In this document: piece after piece, positions 28,057 through 39,101 of the stretch
How positions within the stretch are numbered: position 1 is the first letter of the stretch
How the letters are laid out: the number at the start of each line of letters is the position of its first letter
Source of the DNA: Zygaena filipendulae
Lineage: Eukaryota; Arthropoda; Insecta; Lepidoptera; Zygaenidae
Direction: 5' to 3'
Assembly (NCBI GenBank): GCA_907165275.2
Contig: OU015665.1
Location: 7,874,001-7,938,000, forward strand
DNA length: 64,000 nt
Notes under the pieces: generated by a model
The model's input: the letters and a program-made list of their open reading frames with translations, nothing else
Told to the model about the DNA's origin: nothing
Database searches by the model: none
Translations under genes and position numbers: made by a program

Positions 28057-28192
28057 CACTGCATATTATTTTAGTACCGATTCGAAAAAAGAAAGAAAAC
28101 AAAGAAACTTATGCATTTTAAAAATAAAGATACGAAACAGTTGGGTGTTAAGAGAATCTTACTGTAGTAGTTAATTTAAATTACATACGAAG

Positions 28193-28767
28193 TTATCGGT
28201 TCTCGACGTCCTGGACTTCTTTAAGATTGCTCTCTCGTTCCTCGTTGGCCAAATTATCTATGATCTCATCGTCCTCAAGTAGCAATTCATATCGATTGTT
28301 GATGATGTTTTGATTCTCCATATTGTCGTTTTCTTCCACCGAATCCGGTTTGACCGGTTCCACAGGGTAGAAGTTATTAATGAAAGGTACCATGATAGGA
28401 TCAGGGTATGCAGTCTTTAGCGATGGCAGGGCGGTGCGGCTCGAACTATTGGAGAGTAGTTCCCCAAGCTTCGACCAACACTTGTTTAAATTCACACGCG
28501 TGGAGCTGACCACCTTCCGGGATAGTCTTGGCTTTATCTGTAAACAAGCAATAAAAAAATCTTTTAGATAACAGCTAAATAAACTACAACTATATATTGT
28601 TTGGGTCACTGTTTAATAACTTAGGAAAGAGATTATAAGTAAATAAACACTGATTTTACTGAAGATTGTGATTACCGTACCTGTTTGCTCAAAAGCTTAG
28701 CCCAAGGTGATCGGGGTGTAGTCACCTCCATTTGCAGTGCGATGTTATCTTCCTTAATCAAACACAT
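28193..28767 (-). CDS. Bearded-family-like small protein, two exons (28767-28681 and 28537-28193)
   Basis: Bearded proteins bind the E3 ligase Neuralized and block Delta endocytosis, which tunes Notch signalling near the membrane. Spliced model: 29 codons, a phase-0 intron of 143 bp (28680-28538, CAG|GTACGG donor, TTTACAG acceptor), then 114 codons and TAA, giving 143 residues. The first ATG has G at -3. Residues about 20-62 are basic (SPWAKLLSKQ at the exon junction, then many K/R), as in the N-terminal amphipathic helix of the family. The tail is strongly acidic. N124-L-A-N-E128 matches the NxANE form of the NxxN Neuralized-binding motif, although it lies near the C-terminus and is followed by E-R rather than K/R-L. 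No DRWAQA-type C-terminal motif is present. The size fits m-alpha/m4. Drosophila relatives lack introns. The family call rests on the motif, the 3' UTR box cluster and linkage to an E(spl) bHLH gene; protein similarity alone would be weak. Confidence 0.75.
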
Positions 28768-28876
28768 TTCTATACAAAAAATAATTAACTTATAGCGTAA
28801 AATACTACGTCTACGTATTTATTTACAAGGTTAAAGTTGAGAATAGAGCGACATGCGAGCGCGTAGTGTTCGAAGG

Positions 28877-28882
28877 GAATGA
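28877..28882 (-). promoter_or_regulatory. Initiator (TCATTC) and predicted TSS at 28880
   Basis: The minus strand reads TCATTC, close to the insect Inr TCAKTY, at the right distance from the TATA box. The predicted 5' UTR is 113 nt. It contains one upstream ORF, ATG at 28854-28852 and stop at 28831 (7 codons plus stop), which could lower translation. Confidence 0.65.
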
Positions 28883-28905
28883 TGGATCGGGAAGGGCAGA
28901 GGGGG

Positions 28906-28913
28906 TTTATATA
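28906..28913 (-). promoter_or_regulatory. TATA box of the Bearded-like gene
   Basis: TATATAAA reads on the minus strand at 28913-28906, inside GC-rich DNA. Its first T is 33 bp upstream of the initiator A at 28880. It is the strongest TATA box I saw in the window and confirms the minus-strand gene model. Confidence 0.8.
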
Positions 28914-28944
28914 GTGGGTCCCCTCCCCTCTGCGTGTGCGCCCG

Positions 28945-29008
28945 CGCGTGCCCCGGCGTGTTCCCGGGCACGCGGGTGGGGCGGGGAGCGGCGCGCGCCC
29001 AGCACGCG
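28945..29008. promoter_or_regulatory. Three CACGCG (E(spl)/Hairy class C) sites upstream of the Bearded-like promoter
   Basis: CACGCG occurs at 28969-28974 and 29003-29008 on plus and as CGCGTG at 28945-28950, all within about 100 bp upstream of the TATA box. HES-family repressors bind CACGNG, so the linked bHLH protein could feed back here. The block is very GC-rich, which raises chance matches. Confidence 0.4.
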
Positions 29009-29428
29009 AGCAGTAGCGCGCGCCTACGGACCCGTTTTTACGTAGAGCTTCTACGAAGGCTTTGACGTGCCGCGACTCAAAACGTCCGACGCGGTGCGCG
29101 GGCGGCGGCTAGATTACTATACCACTCACAACGCCTTATTAACGAGTTCACGTCGACGATGAAACTGTTATTAGTCGAGATTAAATTCCCATTTTTAATT
29201 ACCACCGGTTGCGCTCGCGTTTCGATTACATCGTGATACACGAGTTGGCTCGAGTTACACAGCTTCTTGTAACTGTACCGGCGAGAAGAGTTAAATCAGA
29301 AATCAATTATTGTATTCATTAATCAAGATAAGCAGGCTTGCCTACGCCTGTCCGTGTTATTTGCCAGCGGTCGTTTTGTAGGTGAAACAACACAAGTGCT
29401 GCTATCGCACTATTATGAATCAAGGCGA

Positions 29429-29605
29429 GCAGCTGGTCTGGGGATAATAATTTATATAGGCATTAGATAGATAAGTTCCGCTCCTGATTTATCATAGCTA
29501 GCCTGTGTCGCTTCCTGCGATTAAATCGAGCTAGCGCTGCGCCTGCGCTCGCAAATCACGTACTGAACATAGATAAATCATTTCCTCCGCGGTCAGTTGT
29601 GAGAA
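29429..29605. promoter_or_regulatory. Proneural E-box and Su(H) site upstream of the Bearded-like gene
   Basis: GCAGCTG (proneural consensus GCAGSTG) is at 29429-29435 and TGTGAGAA (Su(H) YGTGRGAA) at 29598-29605, 0.55 and 0.72 kb upstream of the predicted TSS. Bearded-family genes are known direct targets of both proneural proteins and Su(H). Each site alone could be chance. Confidence 0.45.
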
Positions 29606-30449
29606 GGATACACGACTGCTAGAAATTAATGTTAAAGTTACATTTTGCCAGTAGATGTCAGCGCGGCGTAGCTGATTATTGAAAATCGTAGAATAATAAT
29701 TGTAATAAAAATGGGATATTACTAATAATTCTATAATGCTACAATTCGAGGTCGAGTTTTGTACTTTAAATAATAATCGTAAGTGGACGAAATCCTATTA
29801 TATAAATATTTCTATTTCTTTGTATGTTTACAAGAAAGCTAACAATCTATCTAATAATGAGACTTATTCATTATTTAATAAAAATCGGTACTTTGTTAAA
29901 TCACCAGACAGAACTGATTGTAAAATTTAACTGCAACTTGTATAGTTATTCGCAAATTCATCAGTGCTTGTCCAGGGAGGACTTAGTGCCATATACCTAT
30001 AACCATTTAATTCAGATTTTTAAGTTCTTTAACTGTATGCTAAAAGAGAATATAGGTATACTTAAAGATGTTTAAGTAATAAAAAATATTGTTAAAATAC
30101 CCATAACGATATCTGACATGTAAAAAAATAAATAAAGCGGATGCAATGAAAATTACTTATTTTATTTTTACAACTGTGCTAGTAGATTTTACAGACAGTC
30201 ATGTTCTAATCAAAAAAGTTATTGGTTTTGTGATTAATGTATCCACGTATCTATAATTTAGAAATACATTTGGACCAACACAAAATAAGAGTAAAAGTTA
30301 ATGGACCTAAATACAATTAAATTTACAATAAGTAGATGCACGATGCACTGCAATCAAAATTAATCATCTATAGTATGTAGTTACTGCAGTTAAACGTCGC
30401 GCGTCGTTTGTAAACGTTACAAAAACATGCCCATATTATAATGTAATTA
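29606..30449. other. Intergenic DNA upstream of the Bearded-like gene
   Basis: AT-rich. Two overlapping short frames (29736-30075) have AT-driven composition. No motif cluster seen. Confidence 0.4.
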
Positions 30450-30600
30450 ACACCGTTGATTTAGTAGTAAGCGAATCTGGCTACTATGTCAGATGTCGCG
30501 GGTTCAATTCCCACATCAGGCTTGAGACACACACACACACTGGATGTTTTTGTAAGTGAAATTTAGCAATGTGTTTCAAAAGAAAACGCGTCACTTAAGG
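30450..30600 (+). mobile_element. tRNA-derived SINE-like fragment with (AC)n
   Basis: GGTTCAATTCCCACATC is B-box-like, with CTGGCTACTATGTC-type text before it and an (AC)6 run after it at about 30529-30541. A TTCCCACA inside the B box mimics a Su(H) site but is explained by the tRNA origin. Confidence 0.5.
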
Positions 30601-32282
30601 TTCATTATATAGATATATTTTTATCGTATATTTTTTGGTGAAAACTAAGGTTTGATTTCATCTATCTAATTATTTTCTTATAATTTTATTCTATTTTTGC
30701 TTAGTCTTTAATCTTGGTCAAACAACAAATCTAAATTTTTTCCATCAGATTTTATAAAATATTTTACGACTTCATTATCTCGCTGACTGTACATTACTGT
30801 AATAACAATATTGTTGTTTTTATTCTTTAAGGAAGCTTTAATGTGTTGTCTCCAAAAAAAAGTTTGCTATAAAAATTAAAATCTGTAAATTGGTCGTATC
30901 TGAGAGAAGCATTCGGTAATCGTACAGGTTCTTAACGATTGTTTTGCATTTATTTGAGTGATCATTTGGAGCATTCCGCTAAAAAGGTCCGTGGGAAAGA
31001 GGCAAATTAAAAAATCATACATAAAAAAATCATGTAAAGTGTAGGTATACCTAAAGAACACAATTTTATAATATGATCATTTTTGGTTTTAGCTTATCTC
31101 CATAAGTAATCTTTGCTGTTAATAAAACTGAACGCGAATTTATTCATTTTATTGCTGCCCAGTATCAATTTATTTTCAAATCTGGAATAAAAAAATTAAT
31201 TAAAGTTGTGAAGTACTTAAATTTGGAAAACTTACCCCAGAGATTGAAACTGAGAATAGAGAGAAAGAGAGGTAAAAAATGTATAGTTTCTATTTCAAAA
31301 TCTGTATATATGTATCTGTTCATCATCATATTATCTTATTATTTATAACCCAACACGATTTTCATGTCTAGTTAGATATCAATATTTTAATCCAGAAATT
31401 AGTTTTTTGTAAATACGTTATTTAAAATCATTACAATTAGCGAAGTTATACATGCATTTGGAGTTAATATATTTTTTTTTTTAAATAGATAGGTGGGTAC
31501 TCCGCTGAAGCGACAGTTTAACGATTCGCACTCATTCTCTATCTACTAGTTATACCTACCTACTACTTGTAACACAATACATCCAGTTCTTATTAGACAA
31601 AGATTTTTCCTTTATTTTTTGAAACGAAAGTCTAGTTAATTTTACTAATAATCAAATTTAAAAAACTTTAGCAATATAATATTACCGATATTATTAATCA
31701 AACTACAACGTATTTTTTTTCCATTAATGATCGAATCACTAAAAATTAACAGCGATTTTGTTTCAAATTTACCTCAACTCATTTGATTTAACTTATTAAT
31801 CTTCCCCCTAAACAAAGACCTACCAAAGACATTCTCCCGAGAGCAGCAAGTAAACTGATATTATATCAACGGTTACCACCAAAGAATTATACACGACATA
31901 ATACTTGCAGCATTTAAAAAAAAAGAAGCATAGACCACAACCCGACCACGTGCAGCCTTTGCTATCCAAAAATAAAAATAAAACCTCCATTTTTTTTGCC
32001 CCGTCGCGTCCCCATATTGGGTAGGGTTACAGTGTACTTTCGTATCAACTATTTTATGGCCACTCCACACAATGCTGTAGTATAAATTATACGCGTGGTC
32101 GTGTGCGTGTGAGTGCAGCGGGCCTCACACACGCCCAGCACGCTCGGAGCTCGAGGCATTGTTGACGCGGTTTAGGGAAATACGTGCCCTCAATTATGAC
32201 AACCTGTATGACTTTATTGTAACTAATTTAATTGTTATATTATTTATTGTATTTTTGGACAATAGTTGACTGAAGCTATTTC

Positions 32283-32568
32283 ATTATATGTTATAAAACA
32301 AAGTCCTCCGCCGCATTTGTCTGTCTGTTTGGGATAAACTCAAAAACTACTGAACGGATTTTCATGCGGTTTTCACCAATAGATTTTGTGAAAATTGGTT
32401 GAAATATAATAACAATTGTTGGAAGTGTTGGAAAAAGTGCATAAAATTTTGCATACTTAGTACACGTTGTCAGGGGTACAGAGAAGGAAATAGGGTAATT
32501 TTCTTCCCGGAATTTCCGCAGGAACTCCCAAATTAACGCGGGTGAAACCACAGGGGACAGCTAGTTTT
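32283..32568 (-). repeat. CCGCGG-head repeat, near full length
   Basis: Minus copy from AAACAAAGTCCTCCGCCGCA through TTTTCATGCGGTTTTCACC, TTGTCAGGGGTACAGAG and AACGCGGGTGAAACCACAGG to GACAGCTAG. One of the most complete copies. Confidence 0.8.
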
Positions 32569-32814
32569 TTTTTTAACGTACAATATCCTAATCTTATCAT
32601 TCTTGTCAATTATCTATTTTCCTTAGGTATTTAATGTGTTGTACATATGCTTTTACAAGACCACCACCTGCAGTGCCTGTTTTCGTCCTCTCTGATTATA
32701 TTATACTTTTATCCTCCCTCGTTTAAATTAGATACGGACCTAATTATAATATCTACACATATTGCAGAAATGAATGGAGATAAACAAATCCTTACATCCG
32801 TAATATCCTATTTT

Positions 32815-32925
32815 AAATGCAAATGTGAGTTTGTTTGTTTGTTTTCTGTTGCGCTTTCACGCCTTAGCGGCTCAACTAATCGTTATGAAATTTTGCATAC
32901 ATGTTGTTAGAAAAGTAGATTTGTA
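32815..32925 (-). repeat. CCGCGG-head repeat, tail fragment
   Basis: TGTTGCGCTTTCACGCCTTA, then CAACTAATCGTTATGAAATTTTGCATAC, matches the tail-side half of the family. Confidence 0.6.
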
Positions 32926-32939
32926 TTTACATAATTATA

Positions 32940-33112
32940 AAACAATTGGTGGTGCGCGCGTGTGCCCGATTGTGAGGTGCGCGCGCGCAGGCCACGCGTC
33001 GCGTCCACAAAGCCTGCATTCCGACGCGGTGCGCAAGCGGCAGCGCGGTGCGGACACCGCGCGACGCGCCGCATGCATGCGACTCGAAATAAGCCGCCCT
33101 AGCCAAGTTGGC
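32940..33112. other. CpG-rich island, no gene supported
   Basis: Very GC-rich block with CGCGCG runs. No consensus Su(H) site or GCAGSTG E-box was found. The open frames across it on both strands have no domain. Possibly a distal promoter or enhancer island. Confidence 0.4.
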
Positions 33113-33116
33113 AATC

Positions 33117-33146
33117 GTTTGTTTGTTTGTTTGTTTGTTTGTTTGT
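33117..33146. repeat. (GTTT)n microsatellite
   Basis: Seven GTTT units followed by GTATACTTTATTGAGCATAA, the tail junction of the next retroelement fragment. Confidence 0.9.
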
Positions 33147-33330
33147 ATACTTTATTGAGCATAAACTAAGTTTTTACAAGTTGATAAAATCAAAACAAAT
33201 AGGTAATTTAAGCTCAAAGGCGGACTTATCCCGCGAGGGGATTTCTTCCAGTCGACCTTTGAAGAATCGAAAGGAATTGAAGTAAACATTGGCGGGAGAA
33301 GAGATAAATAGAAAGGAGGTTGACAAACAT
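33147..33330 (-). mobile_element. LINE 3'-tail fragment
   Basis: TACTTTATTGAGCAT...GGCGGACTTATCCC...TTCCAGTCGACC belongs to a tail family also seen at 49020-49140 and 56065-56200 (GGACTTAATGCC...CTGCCAGTCAACC). Those are common non-LTR element 3' ends in Lepidoptera; the clade is not determined. Confidence 0.55.
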
Positions 33331-34879
33331 AAAAATAATGGTTCGATATAATCAAGACTAGGGATAAAAAAGGTCGTTAATCGCTATGATTATGGTTCGT
33401 GGTCACGAAAAATCCTCCAATCTTATAAGTCCAATTTTTCGTGATCATGAGACATGACGATAAGTTTCTTAGTTTTCTATAGCGATAACGATTATAGACC
33501 GTCAACTTGGCAGGGTAAGCGCCATTGGCGTAGCTAGATATCATGTCTGGTTATCATCACAGAGATCGTAATTAATATAACGCTTGGTAATCCAAATCCT
33601 TAATAATATTATAAATGCGAGTTGATTTGATTGTTTTTTTTACAAAACTAAGTACCTACTTCCAGAAGGTTTATATTTTAGTTTATACAGAGTTGCCAAA
33701 ATTGAGATGGATAAAACCGTGGGTTAGTATAGGTTTAAGGTATACTTTTCACTCTAACTAAAGATCGTTTTAATATCAAAGCTACGACGATTAGATATAT
33801 TAATTATAAACGACGAAATTTTTATTTATTTATTTATGTTTTGGCAACAAACAGTCATATATACATCTTAATTTTTACAATATTTCGTATTACTATGTTA
33901 CAGACCTACAGTGCCGATACATGATAATAATTATACAGTGCAAATGAGAGATGGATTTTATGCAGAATAGGTGCAGTTTCCGACAAATTATGCCTCTTGT
34001 TCAGAATGCTAAATACCTAATATGTCTTTAACAATTATTATTAGTAGATATAGGTTTCTTTCGACAAATCGTGCCTCAATAGCATGCAAAATCGAAGTAA
34101 CTCAGCCCTAAGATATTATAATGCATCAGATGCGGGTGCTAAAAACATTTATTCGTGTACAAAAAAAAAAAAACTATCTACATTAAACATAAGTTGTAAA
34201 TACTACATGGGTTTCATTATCGGCGCATCTAAATCAAGCCTCGACGCACACATGGCCGCGTGTAAAAACAAACGCGCGGGTGTAACGTAAACAGCCCTTC
34301 TACGGACACTTTATTAGAATAAATCCTGTAATCCGAGAGCTTCGCCTGTACGCATTGTATTACGCACACTAGCATGTCTTGAGCACAGGCTAAGGATCAG
34401 CGCAGACCAGTCGGGCAAAGCGAGTTTTATTAAATTAAACACTAGGTACTCATCGATCTTTGAGTAATGCCTACTTATTCTTCTAAGTCATGATCTACTA
34501 CGTAATTTAATTATAAAAAACGTTCCCGACTATATTTTTTCAGTATATTTTATCGTATCGCTACGATCACTTACAGTGTCACCATAACTTTATCTAAAAT
34601 ATATTTTAATAAATTATTCCTAATTTACTAATTAACTAATTAAAACTGGCATCTTATTGCACCACGTTCTAGGGAATAAATTATTTTGAATTTGATTATA
34701 GGTATTGCGGTTCGAAAAACGATGGAATACAAAAAGTATTAAATTATTAGTATTATTAGTATTTGATCACGCTGCTAGAACCTCTTCATATAAACATGTA
34801 ATTTTAAACTAAGGAACTTCATGCTACGAAAACTTGGCTACGATTTGTACATAACGATAACTTCCTTATTTTTCTATAG

Positions 34880-35250
34880 GTACGTTGAGGACAGTCACGC
34901 TGGGTTCTAGTCTGCGCCGACGCTAAAGAAGAGCTAGGAGCGAGCGGGGCGCGAGCGCACACACACGCGCGTCGTGCGTCTAATCGGCGCTTTCCTTCGC
35001 GTGGCTGGCGTGTGTGCTCCATCCCCGTTAAGGGGCGCAGGTGTGGCGTGGTGAATGACGCGGCCGTGGGAACCCGTCCCAACCCCGGGTTCCCATGAGC
35101 ACCGCCACCTGCCACTCGCCGTACTACGCATAATTCGCGTTCGTAAATGAACGGTAGTGAGTGACCACGTGTGGCCGGCCTTTTTTTTCCCTCCAACTCC
35201 ATCACGAAAGGGATGCGGAAGACGGGTGGGGCCCAATTAATTTTATCTTA
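34880..35250. other. GC-rich island holding the SPS+A module
   Basis: About 350 bp of GC-rich sequence in AT-rich flanks. Overlapping minus-strand reading frames exist here (34819-35236), but their composition is low-complexity Arg/Pro/Ala and they show no domain, start context or splice logic. Confidence 0.45.
35037..35112. promoter_or_regulatory. SPS-like Su(H) pair flanked by two proneural E-boxes (SPS+A-type enhancer)
   Basis: In order: GCAGGTG at 35037-35043; CGTGGGAA at 35065-35072; 17-bp spacer; TTCCCATG at 35090-35097 (one mismatch to the Su(H) half-site); CACCTGC, i.e. GCAGGTG on minus, at 35106-35112. E(spl) proneural-cluster enhancers in Drosophila combine an SPS with a nearby A-type E-box. 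A CACGTG at 35166-35171 could bind HES repressors. It lies 6.2 kb upstream of the Bearded-like TSS and 28 kb from the bHLH gene. Confidence 0.65.
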
Positions 35251-36059
35251 ATGATACCGGAGCAAAATCGGCCGGCGATCGCCCGAGATGGGGTGCGATG
35301 GAGACTTCTCAACGGTAATCGATTAGGTTGATGATTTTACAAAATGAGCTCGATCGATCAAGGTTTTTTGGTGTGGCTAACGAAGAGTCTTTTTGTAAGC
35401 AGAAAAAAGTTTGTGATACGAAAACTAATCAGGGTTTGTAATTTATAAGAGACCTTCTAAAGCTATTATGGTAAAATAATAAAAATAAATGACCGATAGG
35501 TATATTCGCAAATAGAAGATTAACCATTCTATTTACAACTTACACATGATACACGGTTCTGCAGCAAAATAATTATAAGGGTGGGTGCACATCAACCGTC
35601 GTCGGTACAGACCGTTTGACACACATTCAACCCCCGCGTGACCTTTGCGTCGTCCTAGTCGACCCCACTTGTTCCGGTATGCATCGGCACCTGTCATTAC
35701 ACTTGTTCCGCTTCTAGTTTGTTCCGGTCCGTGGTCTATGTGATCGTTGACTAATAGAAACAAAAGCCGTTGGTATTGAATATGAACAATGAATAAATTT
35801 GAAGCAGTAAAATCTATCTAGCGAAATACCACTCACTGATTAACCACGTGTAAAAAAAATTACCGCTAAGAAGCCCACTTTCCTAATGCGAGTCTGCTTT
35901 AAGAAAATCAAGAGTTTTAGAATAGTGCTTAGTTAGGTACTTTTTGTGATCTCCGTTGGTGATTGTGATGTCCTTGTATGCATTTATTGTTGATTAAGTA
36001 AAAACAAATTCTCATATAAAGCTATAGTTTAGCTTACGGTAAATGAACGCCAGCTATGA

Positions 36060-36125
36060 ATGGATTTTCTTCCCGGAGTTCCCGAGGGAATACCGAAATT
36101 CACGTGCGTGAAACCGTGGGGAACA
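36060..36125 (-). repeat. CCGCGG-head repeat, head fragment
   Basis: TTCCCGGAGTTCCCGAGGGA, then CACGTGCGTGAAACCGTGGGGAACA. Minus orientation. Confidence 0.6.
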
Positions 36126-36561
36126 TCAAAATTTCTGTATCTTTATGTATTAGGTATACAATATAATAATGAAAAAAAAGGAAGTAAACATGATAATATA
36201 AACATGTTATTTTGAAAGCAAAAAGATCGGTTTTAAAAAGAGTATAATTAAAAAGTAAAGGAAGCAGTTTAAAGCCTCCGGCGAAGTGAGTTTTCATTGG
36301 ATTGGCAATTATGTAAACTTGTTCCATAATATGTGGCTCTGTGTTGAATGTAGTTGGTGCTGATTATTATCATTTGGGCGTATCTGCGTATCTGTTGGTC
36401 AAACCAGCGCGGGCGGTAATGAGCGGTTTCTTTCATCTTCGGCTACTAGAATTAGTAAAGACACTCTAATGGAAGTAGTATCGATGTCTATTACTTGTAA
36501 TATTTATGACTTATGCAGTCACTTAGAGTCATATATTTTAGCACTTAGAGTCATATATTTT

Positions 36562-36690
36562 ACTAGCCGTTCCCCGCAGTTTCACCCGTGGTAATTTCGG
36601 AGTTCCTGCGGGAATTATGGGATACAATATAGCCTATGTCACTCAGGGATAATGTATAATTCTAATGGTGAGAGAATTTTCAATACATTT
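36562..36690 (+). repeat. CCGCGG-head repeat, 5' half
   Basis: ACTAGCCGTTCCCCGCAGTT, GGAGTTCCTGCGGGAATTAT and AATATAGCCTATGTCACTCA are typical head and middle segments; the tail is lost. A 24-bp local duplication of ACTTAGAGTCATATATTTTA precedes it. Confidence 0.65.
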
Positions 36691-37424
36691 TTTCAATTAG
36701 GCACTTAATTTAAAAGGTTGTTCACCTTCTCAGTTACGAGGTTAAAAAAAAACAATAACAAATATACCGAAATATACTTAAACGTTTGTTATATCTCACT
36801 TACCAACGTATTTAAATTAAATTTGTAGTTGTTTTCACAGATCTCGCTAAATATATATATATTTCTCACAAAAATTACTAAAGACACGAAGGTGCTTAAA
36901 ATAAGTTCTTCCATAGGTTTTTATATTGGAAAGCTCTTGTTGTTGGATATAATTGCAAGAAATATTTAACGTGTTTTCTTGCCATATATGGTATTTAGAG
37001 TATCTGTAATATACTTTAAATGTATGTCATTAAAATGTGAGATATTTTCAAACATTTATTTCTGTGTAATTTGCTTTAATGATTCTAAAACAATCATTGT
37101 AAATGAAGTTAAGTATAATATAATGTATATAGCTAAAGTTATACTAGCTGTTTACCGAGGCTTAATGTCTTTCATAATTATGTGTTATTTCAGAACATAA
37201 TTTATCTGTGTGCCAAATTTTATTTATATCCGTTAAACAGTTTCAGTGACGGAATAACAAACATACGAATTACGAACCAAACATTCACAAATCTTTGCAT
37301 TCATATAAGTAAACATATAAATAAAATTGAAGTGTTTGTTTGTAATTTCAAATTAAAGCTTTTCACTAAATGCATACGAAATTATATATTATGGTACTTA
37401 CATCAAAAAATCAATTTTTTAAAT

Positions 37425-37566
37425 TTTCCTCTGTCTGTCTCTTTGTTCCGGGTAATCTCTGAAACGGCTCGACCTATTTTAACGGGACTTTCACTGCTTT
37501 TTATCTCGTGTTTCCTGCGAGTACTCCGAAATTAACGGGAGCGAAACTGCGGGGTACAGCTCGTTA
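37425..37566 (-). repeat. CCGCGG-head repeat
   Basis: Minus copy: AATCTCTGAAACGGCTCGAC to GAAACTGCGGGGTACAGCTC. Confidence 0.65.
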
Positions 37567-38154
37567 GGTATATTATGGATATAGATAAGCAATAGTGTGT
37601 TAACTCACACTGGAGAAATTTTGAGTAAATCGTGTTTTAGAAGTAGGAGCGCCATTTTGTCTCAACATTTTTTATGTCCAAAATTTAGTTACATATTTAA
37701 GCAATGTAATAAGGTAAACACATAATTAAAAAACCGTTCGCTAACTCTGAATAAATGGTACGGAATCAATAACTTAATTTTGTGGGTTAACATGTTATTG
37801 CTTATCTGCGTCCTTATATAATAATAGTATAGGATTCTATACGAAAAATGTTCCTAGGCTCTTTGTCAACTGTTATAATGATATTTCTTATGTGCCCAAT
37901 GGGAGTTTTACGTATAGATATTAAAAGACTTAAACAGAATCATTAGAAAACTGAAACCGGTTTAGTTTTTCTAATTTCAATCAAAAGTTGTCGTTAACAT
38001 ACCTTAAATAAATTAACGTAATACTAGTAGCTTGTTTGTAAAATTGAACAGGTATTTTATTTTATTAACAGGAAATACACAATGTAGAGCTCAAATCTTA
38101 ATTTTATAAATGCATATTCGAGTTTAACTGCCTTAACGAAGCCTTAACTGTCAT

Positions 38155-38285
38155 CATGAAATTATTCCTAATCGTTGTCAGGGGTATATAATGAATGAAT
38201 GATGATAGAGTAGCTACTCTTTATTCCAGAATTCCCGCGAAAAATCCGAAATTAACGCGGGTGAAAACGCCGGTCATAGCTATGT
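38155..38285 (-). repeat. CCGCGG-head repeat fragment
   Basis: GTTGTCAGGGGTATATAATG, then GAATTCCCGCGAAAAATCCG, then AACGCGGGTGAAAACGCCGG. Minus orientation. Confidence 0.65.
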
Positions 38286-39101
38286 TGTAACACCCATAAA
38301 ACTTTCTCGTTAGATTTTTATTCCTCCAGTATCAAGGCAACATAATATAAAATTTATATGAATATCAGTTATATGACCATGTCATTTAGTTAATGCTTGC
38401 GAGGTGTGGAGAACTTTCGTGTGTAATGAGTTTTCATTACGAACACCTGGGCTGGCACTTTATTAGCACGTCGTTCATTTCATGGAAGTTAGAGGTGACT
38501 TTAACATAATAACTTGAGAACCTTTGCTAAAGATATTTAGTTATATGTAACTTAGAATTGCAATTATTTCTTGTTTCTAGTAAAAAAAAAAACTATTATC
38601 TATAATATTGTGTTTAAAACCACAGTACAGTATAAGGTCTTTCAGAAAAATCTTTCTTGGGACTACTACAATAAATTTGCTTGATATGTAATGACTGACT
38701 GACTAAATACGAAATTTAAAAAAATAAATGACCTATGAAGCTGAAATTTGGCAGATGGGTAGTAGGAAAGTCAATTCAGAAAGGATTTGACGGAGTTCCC
38801 TACATCTTCGTAATACACAACTAAATAATATACTTTTAACAACTTTTTTTATCAACTCTAAAATAATAATTCACGATACAAACTATCGGTATATACCTTT
38901 AGGTAATTACTATGCTTTTAATACCGGTGACTCAATTCGTTTAACTAAAATAAAAACACGCCCTGTTCGAAAGCGTTGCGAAAAAAAAAAATACACCATC
39001 AACCGTGCCTGTCGCCTGATAACCGAGTCGCACCAAAAAACCAAGCAGTATCATTAAGCACACAAAATATGTTTTCCATTTATACAGACGCTCCGAGGCG
39101 G

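Larger units (their letters stand above)
27608..28192 (-). promoter_or_regulatory. 3' UTR with GY, Brd and K boxes of the Bearded-like gene
   Basis: Minus-strand (mRNA-sense) boxes: GY box GTCTTCC at 28045-28039, 27990-27984 and 27677-27671, each followed by A, so each is an 8-mer miR-7 seed site. Brd box AGCTTTA at 27832-27826 and 27614-27608. K box TGTGAT at 27641-27636, inside an 8-mer complementary to the miR-2/13 5' end. These are the three negative 3' UTR motifs defined in Bearded and E(spl) genes. The 3' end is uncertain: no exact AATAAA or ATTAAA appears on this strand until 26573-26568, and a cluster follows at 26158-26135. A further Brd box at 26474-26468 would be included only with the distal signals. 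Confidence 0.85.

Noticed and set aside
28193..28609. Single-exon reading of the Bearded-like gene from 28609
   Set aside because: It would start at GTG with no upstream promoter. The spliced model has an ATG, clean splice sites and a TATA + Inr promoter.
30508..30515. TTCCCACA matching the Su(H) consensus
   Set aside because: It lies in the B box of a tRNA-derived repeat, so the match is explained by that origin.
34819..35236. Minus-strand frames of 128 and 100 codons
   Set aside because: Composition is low-complexity Arg/Pro/Ala from a GC island, with no domain. The strand also carries the SPS+A sites that explain the island better.
36863..36870. TTCTCACA matching the Su(H) consensus
   Set aside because: Isolated in AT-rich DNA; roughly eight single matches are expected by chance in 64 kb. 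The same reasoning removes 52536-52543 and the match in the repeat at 24172.
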